A stretch of DNA of 64,000 nucleotides from Plantago elongata (lineage: Eukaryota > Streptophyta > Magnoliopsida > Lamiales > Plantaginaceae). How positions within the stretch are numbered: position 1 is the first letter of the stretch; each line of letters starts with the position of its first letter. The stretch is from contig JAYMSP010000101.1 in NCBI GenBank assembly GCA_036897095.1, positions 1 through 64,000 on the forward strand. The letters are read 5' to 3'. The notes beneath the pieces are model-generated. The model had not been told where the DNA came from. It made no database searches and worked only from the letters and a program-made list of their open reading frames with translations. The position numbers and the translations under genes are program-made. Shown piece by piece: positions 9,801 through 25,400 of the stretch.

Positions 9801-11450
9801 ATACTCATTTTTATCTTTTTGTGCTTTACTATAAAAAGATATAAGATACTATCATCTCAATAATAGTATTTATTTTTAAGTCCTTTAAATTCTTTATACA
9901 TGGTATAATACACACCATATCTATCCCATATACTCTAAGCGACACTAAGAGACTTTCTTTTTTTTAAGTATGTTTGTGTAGTATACCTAACTTATAAAGT
10001 ATAAAATTTATATTAGAGTATAGTTCAAGGCGAATTAATAAGTGAATAGTCATATTATTTTATATCTATGTATCATGTTAGTAGTTTTTATTTAACAACT
10101 AGTACTTACTTTTCTTTTATTTAGTCAGAAGAATGGCTGTATACAAAGCCAAAAATTAGAAGAAACACCTTGCTTAAGGACTTCTACTTCCAAGATAACT
10201 TTTTGATTCAATAACTAGCGAAGACGGCTTGTAGCATTTTCTTTTTGGGGGGTGAAACTTGTAGGAGTGTTTAAACCCTATCAAAGTGTTTGAAATATAT
10301 ATATATCTTGTATAGAGTTTTAGAAATTTAAATGAAAAGAATAGAGCTCCAACTCATAGATTAAATGAACTAGTAGATGGCTTGGAAAAAAATTATTTCA
10401 TACAAGAACGTGGAAAGATTCAACGCAGAGAAGGGGCTGGGCAAGGTTAGAATAAAACTAAGAAGAAAGAGACAAAAGAAGATATTAGATCCAAAAACAA
10501 CGAAATAGTATAAAATGTTTATGACTACTTACTGTATTGTGATGATAGAATTAATATTAGCTATTTATCTGCTTCAATTATTTGGTTCTTTTTTAATCTA
10601 CATTATGTATGTCTATGAACGATAGATAGGGCTTTTATAAAAAAAAGAACCTATTAAAAAGGAAATCATCGAAATTCTGTAATGTAAGAATGATTTTTCT
10701 TTCTTCTCTCCTTTCTTACTTACTGAGTTAGAGGTTAAATATACTAAGTAATAATTGTGTTGTTGTTTGCATTGAAAAAAAAGAGTCTTTCCAGCAAAGA
10801 AGTCATTCATTGCACCTATTTTTTTTTAATTAGAAATGAAGGATAACTCTTTTGTCATATTTCTCTAGTACAAATCACTTTCCTAACACTGATACTAAAG
10901 TTTCCTTCTAAAAAGGAAAGAGTGGATTCCTAGTGCTATACTTCACGTGTTTATAGCGTAATATAGATAAAGCACAACATCTACAGAATTTAAGTAGTAA
11001 TCATCTTATCTAGGAGAGTGATATAAAGAAATCAAGCAAGAGTTAAGAAAGGACTCAACATCAAAGTATTGCAAAGGACAAAGCCAGCCTAAAACAAAAC
11101 AAGATAAAGTAAATAGATCCTAAAATATCCTATAAATAGACATAGAAATAAGGAATAAATAGAACTAAACTTATACATTCCATACAAGGTAAGATAATAA
11201 GTCTAATAGATACCAATCTAGCAATAACCGTGTTATTATGTTCATTCAAATGAGAAAGATCAGATCAAGTTCCATTCTTCTTAAGCAATCACCAAAAATT
11301 CCTTTAATGCAGTAGTAATAATGTAATAAATCCCTATCATAGAAATCTATTTCTATCTGTACTTGTTGTATAATGAATATGTAGAAGTTAATCGTGTTGG
11401 CTATAACTATGTTATAAAAATATCTAGGTAGGACCAAACATAGTAAAAAA
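6891..11450. other. AT-rich spacer, second texture, no gene
   Basis: The composition is still AT-rich, but the recurring palindromic words become rare and A-rich or G+A-rich runs are more common, for example around 10440-10500. Short open frames at 8958-9176, 10613-10810 and 11246-11437 on the minus strand show no similarity to a known family and no coding character. Nothing else is recognised. Confidence 0.6.
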
Positions 11451-14400
11451 TCCTATAAACTATTAAAACATTATAGAATTTTATTTAACACTTTATGCAA
11501 ATAGATTTATGATAAAGAGAAGTAGTATACTCTTTATTTATACACTATAAAATAATTGACTAGTACTTAAAGCAAAAGGGTATTTCATAACACTTTATAG
11601 AGAAGGTACTCTAAGTAAATATATTTATTTAAAAGGGGCACCTATAACTCTAACCTTACCATACTTAAGGAAAGAATAAGCCTTCCTATTTACTAAATAA
11701 TTATCTTTAAAGAGTGCTATAGACTATCTCCTTCTAGCAAAGTATATAAAAATAATTAAGCGGCTTAAGTCAAGCTAGTAATTATAGCACACATTTATAC
11801 TAGTTAAGTATCTTATGATAAGGAGGAAAGTATACCTGTCTTACTTAATAAATTATGCAAGGAGTATGTTCTCCTCTTACCAGACTTTATAAATACTATA
11901 CGTGTTAAGAAGGGAAAAGTACTGTATCACTTAAAATTTTTGTATACCTTAATAAGGTACTAGTATTTCTATAAGCAATAAAAAAACTCTCTAGGACATA
12001 ATTTTTGTATCTAACTTGTCCCTCTAGAGTAAACTATAGTAGAAAGATTTCTTATTTATTATACAAAGTATCTTCATTATACCTTAAGAAAAATGTATGA
12101 TACCCTTCATTTATTTAACAATATCGTTAAGCCCTATAGTTTATATACAACCTTAAACACACGAGTTACAAATAAGTCTTTTTACAAAGTACAATCTTAT
12201 ACTACTTACTTATAGCTTACGAGAGGGAATATAATAAGGTGCGCTATAAATTAAGTTAATCATGGAGTAATTTAAGATTAGTTTATATATAAAGAGTTAG
12301 ATTAGAACCTTTATAGCGTACTTAAGTATTTTTACTAAAGCAAGAGTTTATAACCTATACAGAGAAAGAGGCTATAATACATGTACTACTTTAATAAAAG
12401 AGAGGAGGCCCCCCCAGTGCACCCCTTTTTCAGGAGTATTTATATATTAAGAGACGTAACATTTTTTTATAAATAAGAGAATAAAGATACTACTAATTTA
12501 TTCCTGTAAGGAGTTACTATTTACTATAGAGAAATATCATTGTAGAGGGTCTTACTCTAATTATTAAACATTGTATCATAAGAAGTTACTAGAGTACTGG
12601 CTAATAAAATCTAGGAACTCTATAATAAATAAATTATAAATATTTGTGAAAGCTTAGGCATTAAACCGAGCCTCTTTAATATACTTAAAGTAATAAACAA
12701 GATGGCCCCTCTTCTTAAGCTTGCCTTGTCTTCTTAATAGTCAGTAATTTATATACCTTACGGTGTCGGAAATGGTAGTTTCCTCATTCAATCTTCAAAT
12801 ATTTAGGCATGATTTAGACTTTAGTTAGGGCGTAGTATACCTCTCAATTAACAAGTCCACGCATATTAAGAGCTTACCCACTTCTATTAGATAAGTTACT
12901 ATTCATCATAGAGAGGTGTTTCTTAAGGAACTATTTTCTTTACTAAAGAAGGCTCTCCTTTATTATATATATTATATATTAATTAGTTAGATGTCTAGAA
13001 TATTAGGCCATGTAAGCTTCTTTTTTATAAAATATATTTGCCCTAGAAAATACTACTCTTTTGTACTAAATATAAAATAATTATACACGCCTTTATTTTA
13101 ATTTAATATAAGACCTCCTATTCTATTCGTGTGTATATATAAACCGTACTTTGATTCTTGTTAATAGATTCATTAAAAATATTTGAGTTTAAGCTTATAG
13201 TCCTTAGACTTGTCTCCTAAAAAATACCGAGCACTTCATCATATATAACAAAGGGTTCCTTTTAGTATACCTTAAAGCTCTAGTTTAAAAAGAAAAGACA
13301 ACTTAAGTAATAAATGTATACTGTAATTATAATGCGTAACCTCTAACAAAATAATTTAGGCATGAAGAATACTTTATTAAGATAAAGAGTGCTTATTACA
13401 AAGTCAAGAGCTAAGTTTAGTATCTCCTAAAGTATAAAGGAAAAAGTAATGCGTGCTTCTACCCTCTATATTAGGCGCGTAAACATGAAATTCTTATCAT
13501 CCTATTCCTAGTTATATTTCCTTTAGGGCTATATTTTATATAACTGAAGAAATTAGTACCCCTTTTATAGAAATACCTACACCTTAGAGATAAAGGCCTA
13601 ATTGCTATAGGAGATGAAATTACTTTATGTGCTTTTATATTTGTTGAGAAATATCTAGAACTTAGTTGGATAATACTTACTCTAGCAAAGAATTGAGTAG
13701 AAGAAGATTTTATTAAGCAAGTATTTAAACCTTTAGCTTAGAGTCCTTAAGAAGATAACACTAAAGCTTTACTTAAAATAAGATTTTACTCGAGAGAGCT
13801 TTTAAGAAGAGTTATTTGCCTTACCCCACTTAGGCTAACATATATTTATTATTTATAGGAAAAAAGATTTATATCTTAAGCATAAAACTTTTATAATTAG
13901 GTAAATATTAAGCTAGTATCTTCTCAATAAGAGTATTTACACCATATAATTATCAAGACATTTAAGATACACATATTTATTGAAAGTGTAAGACTAACCT
14001 AACAATAATAATACTAAGGTTTATACAAAACAAAAAGCTAGCACTCTATCAAGTGCACTAATACTCATTATATGTGCTCTAATAGAGAAGTTATTATAGC
14101 AATCCCTTTTTCTATATACTTATCATACTTAAGAAGGGTGGCGTAGCACATCTTAGAACTCACTATTTATTAAAGTAGAAGTATCTATCTCCCTAAGTAA
14201 CCTGCGCTTGTAACTTACTTAATGGAAGAGTTATATCTACGGGGCTCCTTACTCTAGTGCCTTCTAATTAATAATTATGCTTTAAGGAGTCCTTTTATGA
14301 ACACTTATGCCTAGGAAATACTACTTTTGGTAGAAGAGAGTTTTCACTTACACTTGAAAACAACGCATACTTTAAACTTGGAAATGTAAGTGCTTACTTC

Positions 14401-16997
14401 TTAGAATAATTAAAAAAAATCAAGACTTGTTAAGCTACTTATTAAACACAGCAAACCCCTAGAAATAAATAGAGTTAGCTTATAAAAATACTATGTTACC
14501 CTTTACTTACGGTTGTAGACTATAGAAATTAAAGGTACTAACTCATAATTACTTTAAGAAATATCGGTTAATTATTTATACTTAATCTGATATTGAAATC
14601 TTATACTAAATATCTTTGCCTAATCCGTGTACCTAGATTTTCAAGAAGCCTTTATCTATCAAGCAAATTTTACAATATATTTAAGCACGATTCTGTACTA
14701 GTAGAGTACTTTATAAAGGGCGGCAGGCTTACTCAAGTACTTAAGTTATTAACAAGGCTAATGGACAAATCTCCTTAATGACTCGTCTAAAGGATAAGTA
14801 TAAGCATCTTCTTAAGTTCTTTCTTTTCTACCCTACTTTTATACGAAGGAAGGATTCCTTTATTAGAGGAGTATTGAAGAGGTACACTATTTTCCCTTAT
14901 TATATATAATTATATAAATATTTAATAATATTCTAAATTGCCCCTTTACTTTTTTACTTTTACACTTATTTATTACTAATAAAGAGTAGAGCGTTATTTC
15001 CTCTTACGTGAGGGATAGTTTACCTAAATACGCTAAGTTACTTAAGCCAAAAGATACTATTTCTAAGGTGCAGGAATACCTTTAAATTATTTAAATTCAT
15101 AGGGAGTTTATGCCTCTATCACAGTAACATACTTTAAGAATCTCTCTATAAAGGTATTGGAGAACACTCTTCTTAATATAACTAATTACGAAAAGCTACT
15201 AGTTAAGGCCTGAGTACTCTCTTTTATATTTATGCATTTCTAGAAGGGTTCTAACTCTACCGTATAATTAAGTTTAAGAAATAGAAGCCTATTCTCTTGT
15301 ATTATAAAGAATTTTATACGCGTACAGTAATATCCTATTTCTTCTTTAAAGAAATCTATTTTTTTTTAAGGGGTAGGTAAGTAGTATTATCCTTATCTCT
15401 TCTATACCAAAAAGTCTATGTGTAAGTGTTAAGGCTTTAACTCTCTTTTCATTAAAGATTAGCACAAGTGTTTTCTTACTATAAATACTACGCTCTTTAA
15501 GTAGTTACTATTAATTAAGTCTTTTAAATATTTCATAGAGTTATGTATGCTCCTCTTCTTTATTATAGTTAGACTTTTTGCTTTAGTTACTAACTAACAT
15601 ATTTACTTAATACTTTATAAGAGCGGGGATGCCCTTATTAAATTAAATACTTATTGCAAAGACATAAGGATAAGGCACTAAACTTCTAGCTATTGGGCAA
15701 AGATTTGATTGTGTAATATTGGAGACTAGAGTTACTTATATAAAAGCTGCGTTAGAATATGTCTATCTTTAAAAGAAGTTGTCCTTATACTTTTGTTTTT
15801 ATTAAGAACATGATACTACAAGATAGATTACTTGCTCTTATTTTACTGGGAAATATTTACTAGAGTAAGAACAATTTCATCCTCAGCGAAGCCCTTTTAT
15901 AATAGATATTTAACTAATACTATATAATATAGAAGGATAAATTCCCCCCCCCGTTCTTACATTAGTTTAATGAAGAGACGTACCCCTTTATAAAAATGCT
16001 TTAAGGGCATATTATCTCTAAAAGGTATAAGAACTGAAGGGATACTTCTATTAACTTGTTTAGGTAACTAAATACATAAAGTAAGTCTTAATTTTAATAA
16101 CTCTAGGAGAAGGGAAGATTAAACACATAGCTTTTATAATTTTATAATAAAGTATACCCTATAAAATACGTTGGTGTAGGATACATATAACCAATACACC
16201 TTTAAGGAGATAGTACCCTTCTTTTATAGACACAAGAGCCTGATCATTAAGTTATAAAGAAAGCCTCTTCATATGTTAACTACTTAGTATACCTCTCTTT
16301 TACTTTAATTATATATTATGTAAAGTAGTGTTTGTAGATCTACTATTTATTATATAAGGGAACCAATTATTTTAGTAATACTCAAAACTCACGCAAAGTA
16401 CCTTAGAAGAAGTTTTATATTATATATAAAAATTTTTTGAAGAGTTTGAAGAAGGGCTTTAGATGGTTTAGCTAATATGTCTATCTAATATGTAATAAAT
16501 AATTAAGCTTTGATAATGTATATTTCTATTATATTAGTTAAGAAGGTACTAGTACATTATATAAAGTATAGCGGCTTTTATTTTATATTTATGTTATAAC
16601 ACCAAGGAAGACATATAGACATTTATAATGCGTAATTAAATATAAGCGCATAAAATATACCGCATAGCATAAAGGGGCAAAGGCTTAGGAAAACCTTATA
16701 GACTCTCATAGTTTAACAGAAGAAAATATTCTATTTATAGAGTAGTTAAAGAAAGGGCTCCTAGGTATACTTACGCTATAGGACAAGGTTTCTTACTTTG
16801 CGATAAGAGTTAAGTAGTAATGCTCTATTATAAAGGGTAAAAGAATAAAGCTATCTCTTAACAAAGCAATTATAGCCAAGCTCTCTTAAAAAATAGCAAG
16901 AAAATTGTAAATAGAGTTTAGGCCAAATCACTTTAAAGAGTATAAAAATATTCCCTTTAGCAAGGAAAGGAAATGTAGGCCCGGAGTAACTCCTGTT

Positions 16998-17041
16998 ATA
17001 TATACTAATTACTAAATTAAGTTTTATTAATTAGTATATAT
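16998..17041. repeat. Inverted repeat, 14-bp perfect arms
   Basis: ATATATACTAATTA (16998-17011) and its reverse complement TAATTAGTATATAT (17028-17041), separated by 16 bases. Confidence 0.8.
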
Positions 17042-18577
17042 CTCATAGGCTCCTTTATAATCTAAGTAATCTATAAACACGCCTCTTTTTTTAATAAACC
17101 TTTTTAATATTAAGTAATATAAGACAGTAGTGTCTCTTGTATTATCATAGTAAATTAGCTTGTATAAGAGTGAGTTGCCTCTTCAAGTACTCTACATTAT
17201 CTAAGAGTTCTCTATAGCAGAGTGAAATTAATAACTAGTAAAGATAAAATTTCGCTACACTAAGGACTCCTTCATAAATAAGCATATACTTTAAATAGCT
17301 CAAGCATGAGATTAAGTAAGAGGAATTTGCCCTTGTAAGCGTTACAATATATCTGCCCTAGTATCTCATAGCAAGAGATTAGGCCCTTACCCAAATAAGA
17401 GCTTATATGTTAGCCTACTATAGCTCTTTATATTTCTTAAATTATTATATAACTATAAAAGAGCACCTGATATCTCTAGAATATTCATTTTTCTGCCCTG
17501 GTTTAAGGCGGAAAAAGCTCCCCTATTCTAGGTACCTCTTACAAGTCTTACTAATTTACACTAAGTTATTATTTATAAGGGATAGATACTTGATTCATAG
17601 CACACGTGCCTTATTGCAAACTCCTCAAAAAAAGGGAGGGTATTACCACGCCTATAATTATGTGTGAGTTATGTCTTTTACAACAACTTATTTAATACAT
17701 ACTTAAGCTAAGAGTATAGAGAGTACTCCCTGTTAGTAAGCGCAATGCATTTTATAAACTAGCACTAGCAGTACCCCTGTACACGTAATTATTTAGCCTG
17801 CCCTTAAGGCTTTTATTTATAAGTAACTTATTCCTTTATAAAATAATGGGTATGTATGAAAAGTAACTAAAACTATACTAATAAAGTCATTTCATACAAT
17901 AACAAATTAAAAGGTATAACCCTAGTTTACTAGAAGTGCGTGGGCACCCCTAATGACTTACTTAATAGTTAAGAGTATAGTGCTAAAATAGAGAAAGGAA
18001 AAGCTGTTCCCTTATACTTTATACATAGTGAATGAAGGCTAAAGTACTCCTCTAAATAAGTAGTATACTTTATTATTCCTAGCCTTCTTATGATAAATAC
18101 AAGATATACCTTAGTTCTGTACTTTAGTAGTTTCATAATAATGTAATAGTAGAAGATAAACCCCAATACTATTTGTCAATTAGGGTTGTAGTTACGCCTC
18201 TTCTTATATTTCATTTAATATTTTCATAGAATATAGTAACACTTCTTACTCTTTAACATAGAGGAATTTTTTTACATACTAGTAATAAAATATTTTACAC
18301 TTTCATTTGGCCTCTGTGTACACAAGGCTCTTTCTCAAGTTTTTGAGGGTGTTTTCTATAAATGTAATCATAAAATACTTCTCTAGTGATATACACCATT
18401 ATTTATTTTATTAATAAGTTAAAAGGTCTTATCTCTAATAAATGGTATATAATTGTTGGGTGAGAGGTACTTAAAAATACTAAAATATAATGAGTAAGAC
18501 TAGCATTCCTCTTTAGCAAAGATTGCATAATAAAGTCTTTTTAGTATAAAAATCCTATAAACTTTAGTATAATGCAT

Positions 18578-18595
18578 TATTCATTTAAATGAATA
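18578..18595. repeat. Perfect 18-bp palindrome
   Basis: TATTCATTTAAATGAATA is its own reverse complement. It is AT-rich, so chance is not excluded for this one alone. Confidence 0.8.
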
Positions 18596-21500
18596 GATTA
18601 AAGGTGTATACTTTACTTAATAAATTATGTGAAAATGAATTTCTACCTCTTTTTAGCTCTTTTGTGCCTTATTCTTTAACAGTTAGCTAAAAGCATTAAG
18701 ATACCTTCCTTCTAATGATATGCTACAATAGTAACTCCTACATGTTATTGTTAAACTATAGGTTAAGAGCAAGCTATTAGTACTCCTTCTCTAAGTTATA
18801 AGGCTCTGTAGAACTAGAGTTATTAAAGAATATAGGATATCACGCAACAACTTGTCTAATAAAGATGAATAGTGCAAAAGGTGCTCCTCTCTTACTTATA
18901 ATTATATAGCCATAAATTAGGGACATGCTATAAATATCTTAAATACAATATTTTATTCACACATTTATAACTAGTCATGCATGAGAGCCTATATCTTTCA
19001 TTTAAATATTTTTGGATATCCTGTTTCCTAGATTATTAAAGCATAAAAAAGACCCTTATGATAAGAGGTTTGGAAGTAATTTCTTATCATAATTATGTTT
19101 GCCTAAGAAAGTAAGATATATCCTACTACTTTATAAAAAAATTTCTAAATAGTTGGCTTAAGGAAGATTTTTTAATCACTTATAAATAAATAAAGAGCTA
19201 TTATTCTATCATATTTCATACACATATATGAATATTTCCTTATTTAAAGACATTATTTATAGATCAATTTTAGGGTAGGATAAGATACAAAGTCCTTTTC
19301 TCTAGGGCATAATGAAATAATTGTTAAGGTAAGTTATTCTAATAGGTCTCTTCTATATTAAGATTAAGAAAGCTATTATAGGTTTATTTATGTTAATTGC
19401 ACTCTTTAGTAATAAGGTAAAGAAGGGATAGCTCAATTATTTCAGAATAATAGATACTTTATGTTATAAAAATGTTATAAAAGGAAAGAGGAATGCTTCT
19501 TGTACTTCTTCAAGAAAAACTATATTTAATAGTAAGTAACTTAAGCATAGAGCATATCTCTTTATTAAGGAATTCTTAACTATATTTCACAATTAAGTTT
19601 TTCTCTCTCGTAAACGAGTACTATAACATTTATACATAGCTTTTATAGTAAGGGGCTCTCCTAGGTACGCTATACAATGAACAAAAGAGTATTTTTTTTC
19701 TCTAAGTAACTAATACTAAATGGTTCATGAAGAGTAAGCAGTCTCCTTTATGTCTTTCTCTTTTAGTATATACTGGAAAAAGGCTTAATAAGAAAGAAAC
19801 TACGCACTACTCCCTTAGTATAAAGCGTTTCTTTTATAGAATTAGATTATCTGCTTATAAAATATAAAGTAACTTTTTTTTAAGGAATTCTCAAAGAGAG
19901 TTAATTACTCTATTAAAATCCTAGTAACTCAATAAGAAAACACCTACACTTTAATAAAAGTACTCTGGAAATTATATTGCACTTATAAAGTTTACCTCTA
20001 GTACTTAGGATACTATTATACTCGAGTTTTTCTATAAGAGTAAATTAGTATAAAAAGGAAGGGATACACCTCTTTATTTATATCTGTATGCATTTGATAA
20101 GTATAGAAATACTTAAGCAAGTACTTCATTATTTATGCTATGCCTTATCTTTAAGGATAAGATAGAGTGGCTCCTAGAATTACTAGTAAAGCCATTTTTT
20201 TTTATATTATAGCTCGGGAAGACAACATAAATTAATTATATTTATAAGTATTCTTAAGTGAGCCTTTCTTTATAAGATAGAGGGTATACAATTCCTTTCT
20301 TAAGTCTTAAGCACCCCTTGTTATATAGGAATAATATAGACTTACTAATTAAAAATGGCACTTTACTTTATAATATAGAATACTTGTAGATATTGCACCG
20401 TTATCCTTTTTTTAGTTAAAGATATAATCTGAAAGAGGGCTTACTAAGTTTATCCTATAATACTTTTATAAAAGAGTAATTGCCTGCTTAGCATAAGAGG
20501 CTGATTTAATATTCCCTTACATATGTACTAATCTAGTATACTTAAGAAACACATTTATCTTAGAGAGCTTCGGAGTACTTACACTAAAAAAATATTCTAA
20601 ATTTGTAGGAACGGAAAGTTCTCTTTAATACAATTATGGCCTAACTCTCTTTATAATTAAGAAGAGCTTCTCCTTATAAATAAATCTTATAAAGTGTTAG
20701 GCGTATTATATTATAAAGGCACCTTCTCTAATAGTAATAACTTGTTAATTAATTCCTCCCTAAGTCTTATCTATTATAAAATAATGCATGCTTAAAAGGG
20801 TACTTTATTTCTACCATATATAAAGGCATAACTCTATAGGCAAGTATTAAATCCAATTTAAGTATAATTGTGCAAGAAGCCCTTCCTTCTATAATTTAAG
20901 GGGAGATAAAAAAAACTCGTGCTCCAATAGTATAGACCTCTATTATTTATTAGAACTCTTAAAGTTAAGTTACTTGTCTAAAGACTACTCTTCTAGTAAA
21001 AATGTTGTATAAATATACTCATATAAAAAGGCATGTTTATTTGCTAATATAGAATAACTAAAGTATTAATTTATACGCGTCAGTGAGTATTTCCTCTCTT
21101 ATGTTAGGTAAAAAAATTAAGTCCCTGCATAATTAAATAAGACAAGCTGCCTCTTTTTAGTAAGTAAATTCAAACTTTAAAACTATCCATAGTAAATATA
21201 GGGTCGAAATATCTTACACAATCTCTCTAGTAGCACTTATAAGATTGTTGGTTTATATTAATACAGTAGTATTTATGGCATAACTTTAGTTAATATTTCT
21301 AGTTTATTCAGTTTATTAAGAAAGCAATTTAATTATAAGATAATAGTTTAATTATTAGAAAGAGTCTATAGTTTTACTCTATATAATATTTAATGAAGAG
21401 TTGAGAGTAAGAAATTGTATATGAACTTAATCACTTTACCAAAGAGTACTCAGTAAGGGTGTATTACTCTCCCAGCTTTTTTTATAAAAAAATAAGCAAA

Positions 21501-22423
21501 TCTACCCCTAAGACTACTTTTTCTTAATAAATATTCTAATTTTCTAAATTAATGGGAGAGGATAACACTCCTTTTATAAATAAATACCTTGGGGTAGAAA
21601 GCACAAGTGTATTTCTTAACTAGATTTGTATTTAAATAAAAGGGTGCACCTTTAGAGTACTCATTATTAAAAGGAAAGGTTACTTACATAAAATAGCTCG
21701 TAGTAAGGGTTCATAAATTAAAGTACTAATAAAGGGTGTAAATAACTTAAGCATTGACATATAGAAAAAGGTTCTTAGTACTTTAGCCCTAAAAATGACA
21801 CAAATATTTGTGTAATAAATAAAAGTATACGGATTTAAGGATAAGGGTGAACTCCTACCTCTAGTAGTGAGTTATTTGCTAAAGTATTACTTATAAAAGA
21901 TATAATAAATACATAGCTTGCTAAAATAATAAGCATAAAATATAAATAAAATAGTAGAAGAAATTAGACACACTTTTACTAACGTGTTAAAATTTTTGCT
22001 GGGGTATTTACTGTAACTCTATAAGGGGTAAAAACTAACTTTCTTTTAGTTAAATACAGCTTAATATGTAAGCACCCTTACCTGCTTCAAGATATTTATA
22101 CGTGATGATTTATACTACTATTTCTTAAAAAATGTTAGATAATTTCCAAGGAGAGATTTATCTTGCAAAGCTTCTTAATAATTATAAAATACAAAGATCA
22201 CTCTAAAGCAGGAGTACTATCTCTAAGGGTTAGCTATTTATAAGGGAAAAGGAGGCATAGATATTTTATATTATTTAAATTAATAAGAGCTCTATAAAGC
22301 AAGGATAACTATGAAGTAAAAGATACTAAGCAACTACGTGTTCATATCTTATTAAGAGGGGAAGAACTCCTGCCGGATATAAAGTATATCTGAAGTCACC
22401 TATTTTAAGATAGAATATAAGCA

Positions 22424-22455
22424 TTCTTTACTAAAACTATAGTTTTAGTAAAGAA
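22424..22455. repeat. Perfect 32-bp palindrome, no spacer
   Basis: The left arm TTCTTTACTAAAACTA (22424-22439) is followed directly by its exact reverse complement (22440-22455), centred on CTATAG. With no loop bases it would extrude as a cruciform or fold as a hairpin in RNA. Confidence 0.9.
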
Positions 22456-25400
22456 GGATAAGATAGTATTGAGACTCTATCATTTTATAATGGTATAAAA
22501 AGTATTCCCCTAAAAAGCTCCTTTCTATTATTAATTTAAATAGTTAGATTAAGCTACCTGTGCATATATTTTCTTTCTAAGGGGTTACTTCATCTAAGTA
22601 AAAGAGGATGTATTCTTTTTCCTTAATACTCTACAAGCTTTAATTGCTTGGCTTTAGGTGCAAGAATATAAGTCTTCTCTTTTATAGTTACAAATATAGG
22701 AGTACTCTTAGTCATAACTCTTCTTAAAGGTAAGGGGCTACTCTATCATCAGCATATATTTATAAAATAGCACATAGAGGGAAGAAGTGTACTCTCCTTT
22801 AATTTAGAATTAACCAAGCTTTATATATTATTAAATTATAAGAGAAGATGTATACTGTTAATATGCGCAGCGCAATATATAAATATAATTAGAAAATGAA
22901 AATACCCTTAATTTGTCAAGAGTTTTGAATTACTCTTGCTTACAATTAATTATTTAATACTTATATTTTATGCATGCTCTTTTTAAGAAGTCTTTACTAT
23001 ATAGAAGGGGGAATACCTCAATTTACATTTTGTAACTAGAAAGCGAAGAGCTTATTAAGGAGTTAGCTTAATTATTTTATAGATATATGTCTTAGTTAGG
23101 CATAGAGGAATGAATTTAAATGGAAGTAATTTGCGCAAGTTTTAGACTATACACTTGTTAATAAATATTTGGTTTATACATTAAGCTGTAGTTAGATATT
23201 TATTCTAGGTAGTTTCATCATAACATTTTATAAATTAAGCATTAAAATAGCTTCTCACTAGAATAAATATGGTCAAGTACCTTTCATAGAGTTCTATAAC
23301 TATTATAATAAAACCCTATAATATTTAATAAAGTATACTAAGAGGGATAACTCTTTCCTTTTAAGTATATTTACTAGAGAAGTATGAAGAGAAATCTTAA
23401 ATAAATAAGCTATAAATTATATGAATTCCTTTGCTATAACGAGTTCTTAAAATCCCTCCTTATAAATAATTTTAAATAATTCTATAACTTATAAAAGAGT
23501 GTTTATGTATATCCTTCCTATTGTATAATTTCCTACAAATAGATTTACATTGACTCTAAGATTTCTCTTCAGAGGGATAAAGAAAGAGATCTTTTAACTA
23601 AAACAGTATTTAGGGTAAAGAGTACTTATGATTCTACCTTAAATTTTTTAGCTATGATACACTAAAGGAAAACCTATTCGCCCCTAATAAAGTATATAAA
23701 TCATAGATCTTACTCAAATAGAATGTCCTTATACTAAAGAGCTCTTGAAAAGTGTATAGACAGTCCTTTCTTCTCTTTAAGCAATTATTAATTAAATAAA
23801 GTTAACTTAATTATTTCTAGTTAAGTAAGATAGAACTTATGCTTTCCTTGAACTTAAGTATAATGTATAAATTATGGTTTAGAGACTATGTCTCCCTATA
23901 GATTACTAGTAGAATAAATATGAGATATCACTGGTACACTTGCTCTAGATATAGTAAATAAAATCTTTTACTACTTGAGAATAATTATACTTTATAAGGA
24001 TATTACCTAGAGAATTTGCGTTATAAATGCTACTTTAGTAAATTAAACACTTTTATATAATTAAAGTCTTCCTTAAAACTTTAATTATATACATACTTAT
24101 ACGTCTTCCTTCTAGTTTCTAACGTAAAGTGTACGCTCTTATAAATTATTATACATATATTTATCTTGCTATATATATAATTAAGCAATAGCCTCTTACA
24201 AAGTATACTTAGGGTGTGTAGGAATAAACTGCTTCTTTCTTAGTTAACTGAATAAAAGAGTAGTGCTTAATTATAAGGTTCTGCGTTAAGTCTCATGAGT
24301 TACTCTATAGAAGAGTATTCTAGAATTTTATATAATAATTAGTCTTAGACACAATTATATTTTTAATAATAGGGTAATGAACAATACATGTTATTAAAGG
24401 TAAAAGAAGCGCATTATTTTATTTAAATGTTAAGGAATAGGGGGCACCCCTTACTAAGAAGTGTAGTTATAATGTTATTATATATTATACTAAATAAGAG
24501 ATACTTTTATTTCAACTAACTTCTCGAGCCTTAACTATTAAAGTATTTTAGCAAGCACTTAGATTCTCAAGTGATAATTCTTAGGTGCAAGAGTAGTCTT
24601 CTCCCCTAAAGTAGTGGTTCTATATCCAAAATATACTTCAAGTTATGTATCTTTAATAAAGCAAGCTTACATATTTATTTAAATAAGAGTTTGTTAGATA
24701 CAATTTCATGATCATATATATGCTAAGTCAAGTCTAAAAGTTATCTAGAAGGTTTAAAGACAATTGTATACTTAAGAGTTATCCTTAATTGTATGCTACT
24801 CCCTTAAAATAAGTGTACCTTTACTTTAATAATAAAAGATATAGCAGTATACTTTTCCTATATTATGTGCCTTTATAAATATGCCTTTCTTTGTCTTGAG
24901 TATGGGCACTTATACAAGTATATAGTTTTTCAGGAGTAATCCTAGAGACCTCTTTTAACTATAGAATAATACTTAAGTTCTTTCAGGAATCCATAATTCT
25001 AGAATACTTTCTTTGAGTTAATTAAATATTCGAGAATTCTAGTAAGATACTCCCTTTATACTCCAGCAATTTATGAAATAGCAGAAGCGTATATAGCATA
25101 AAGGTATGCTCTAGTAACTCACTCGGGTAAAAGGTATTCGTACAAGACTTTTTATAAAAAATATGCAGAGACTTCTAGAAAGCTTAAGTCTTTCATGATA
25201 TAATTTAATATTCTCTAAAGAACTTAAACGTTTATTTATTAAAATATATCTTGCTATAATAGAGCTCTAAACTAAAACTTTCTTATTTATATCTATTTGG
25301 GATTCTACTATTCGCTCTTGTTATATACGCTTACATATTTATGTCTTAATTGCCTATAAAAGTACTCTAGTATAGATCTTAGTAATAAATGATTGAGTCT

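Noticed and set aside
12405-12427. C runs (also near 15943 and 56250) as possible structured or conserved-block elements
   Set aside because: They are isolated homopolymer runs with no repeated context, more likely slippage products.
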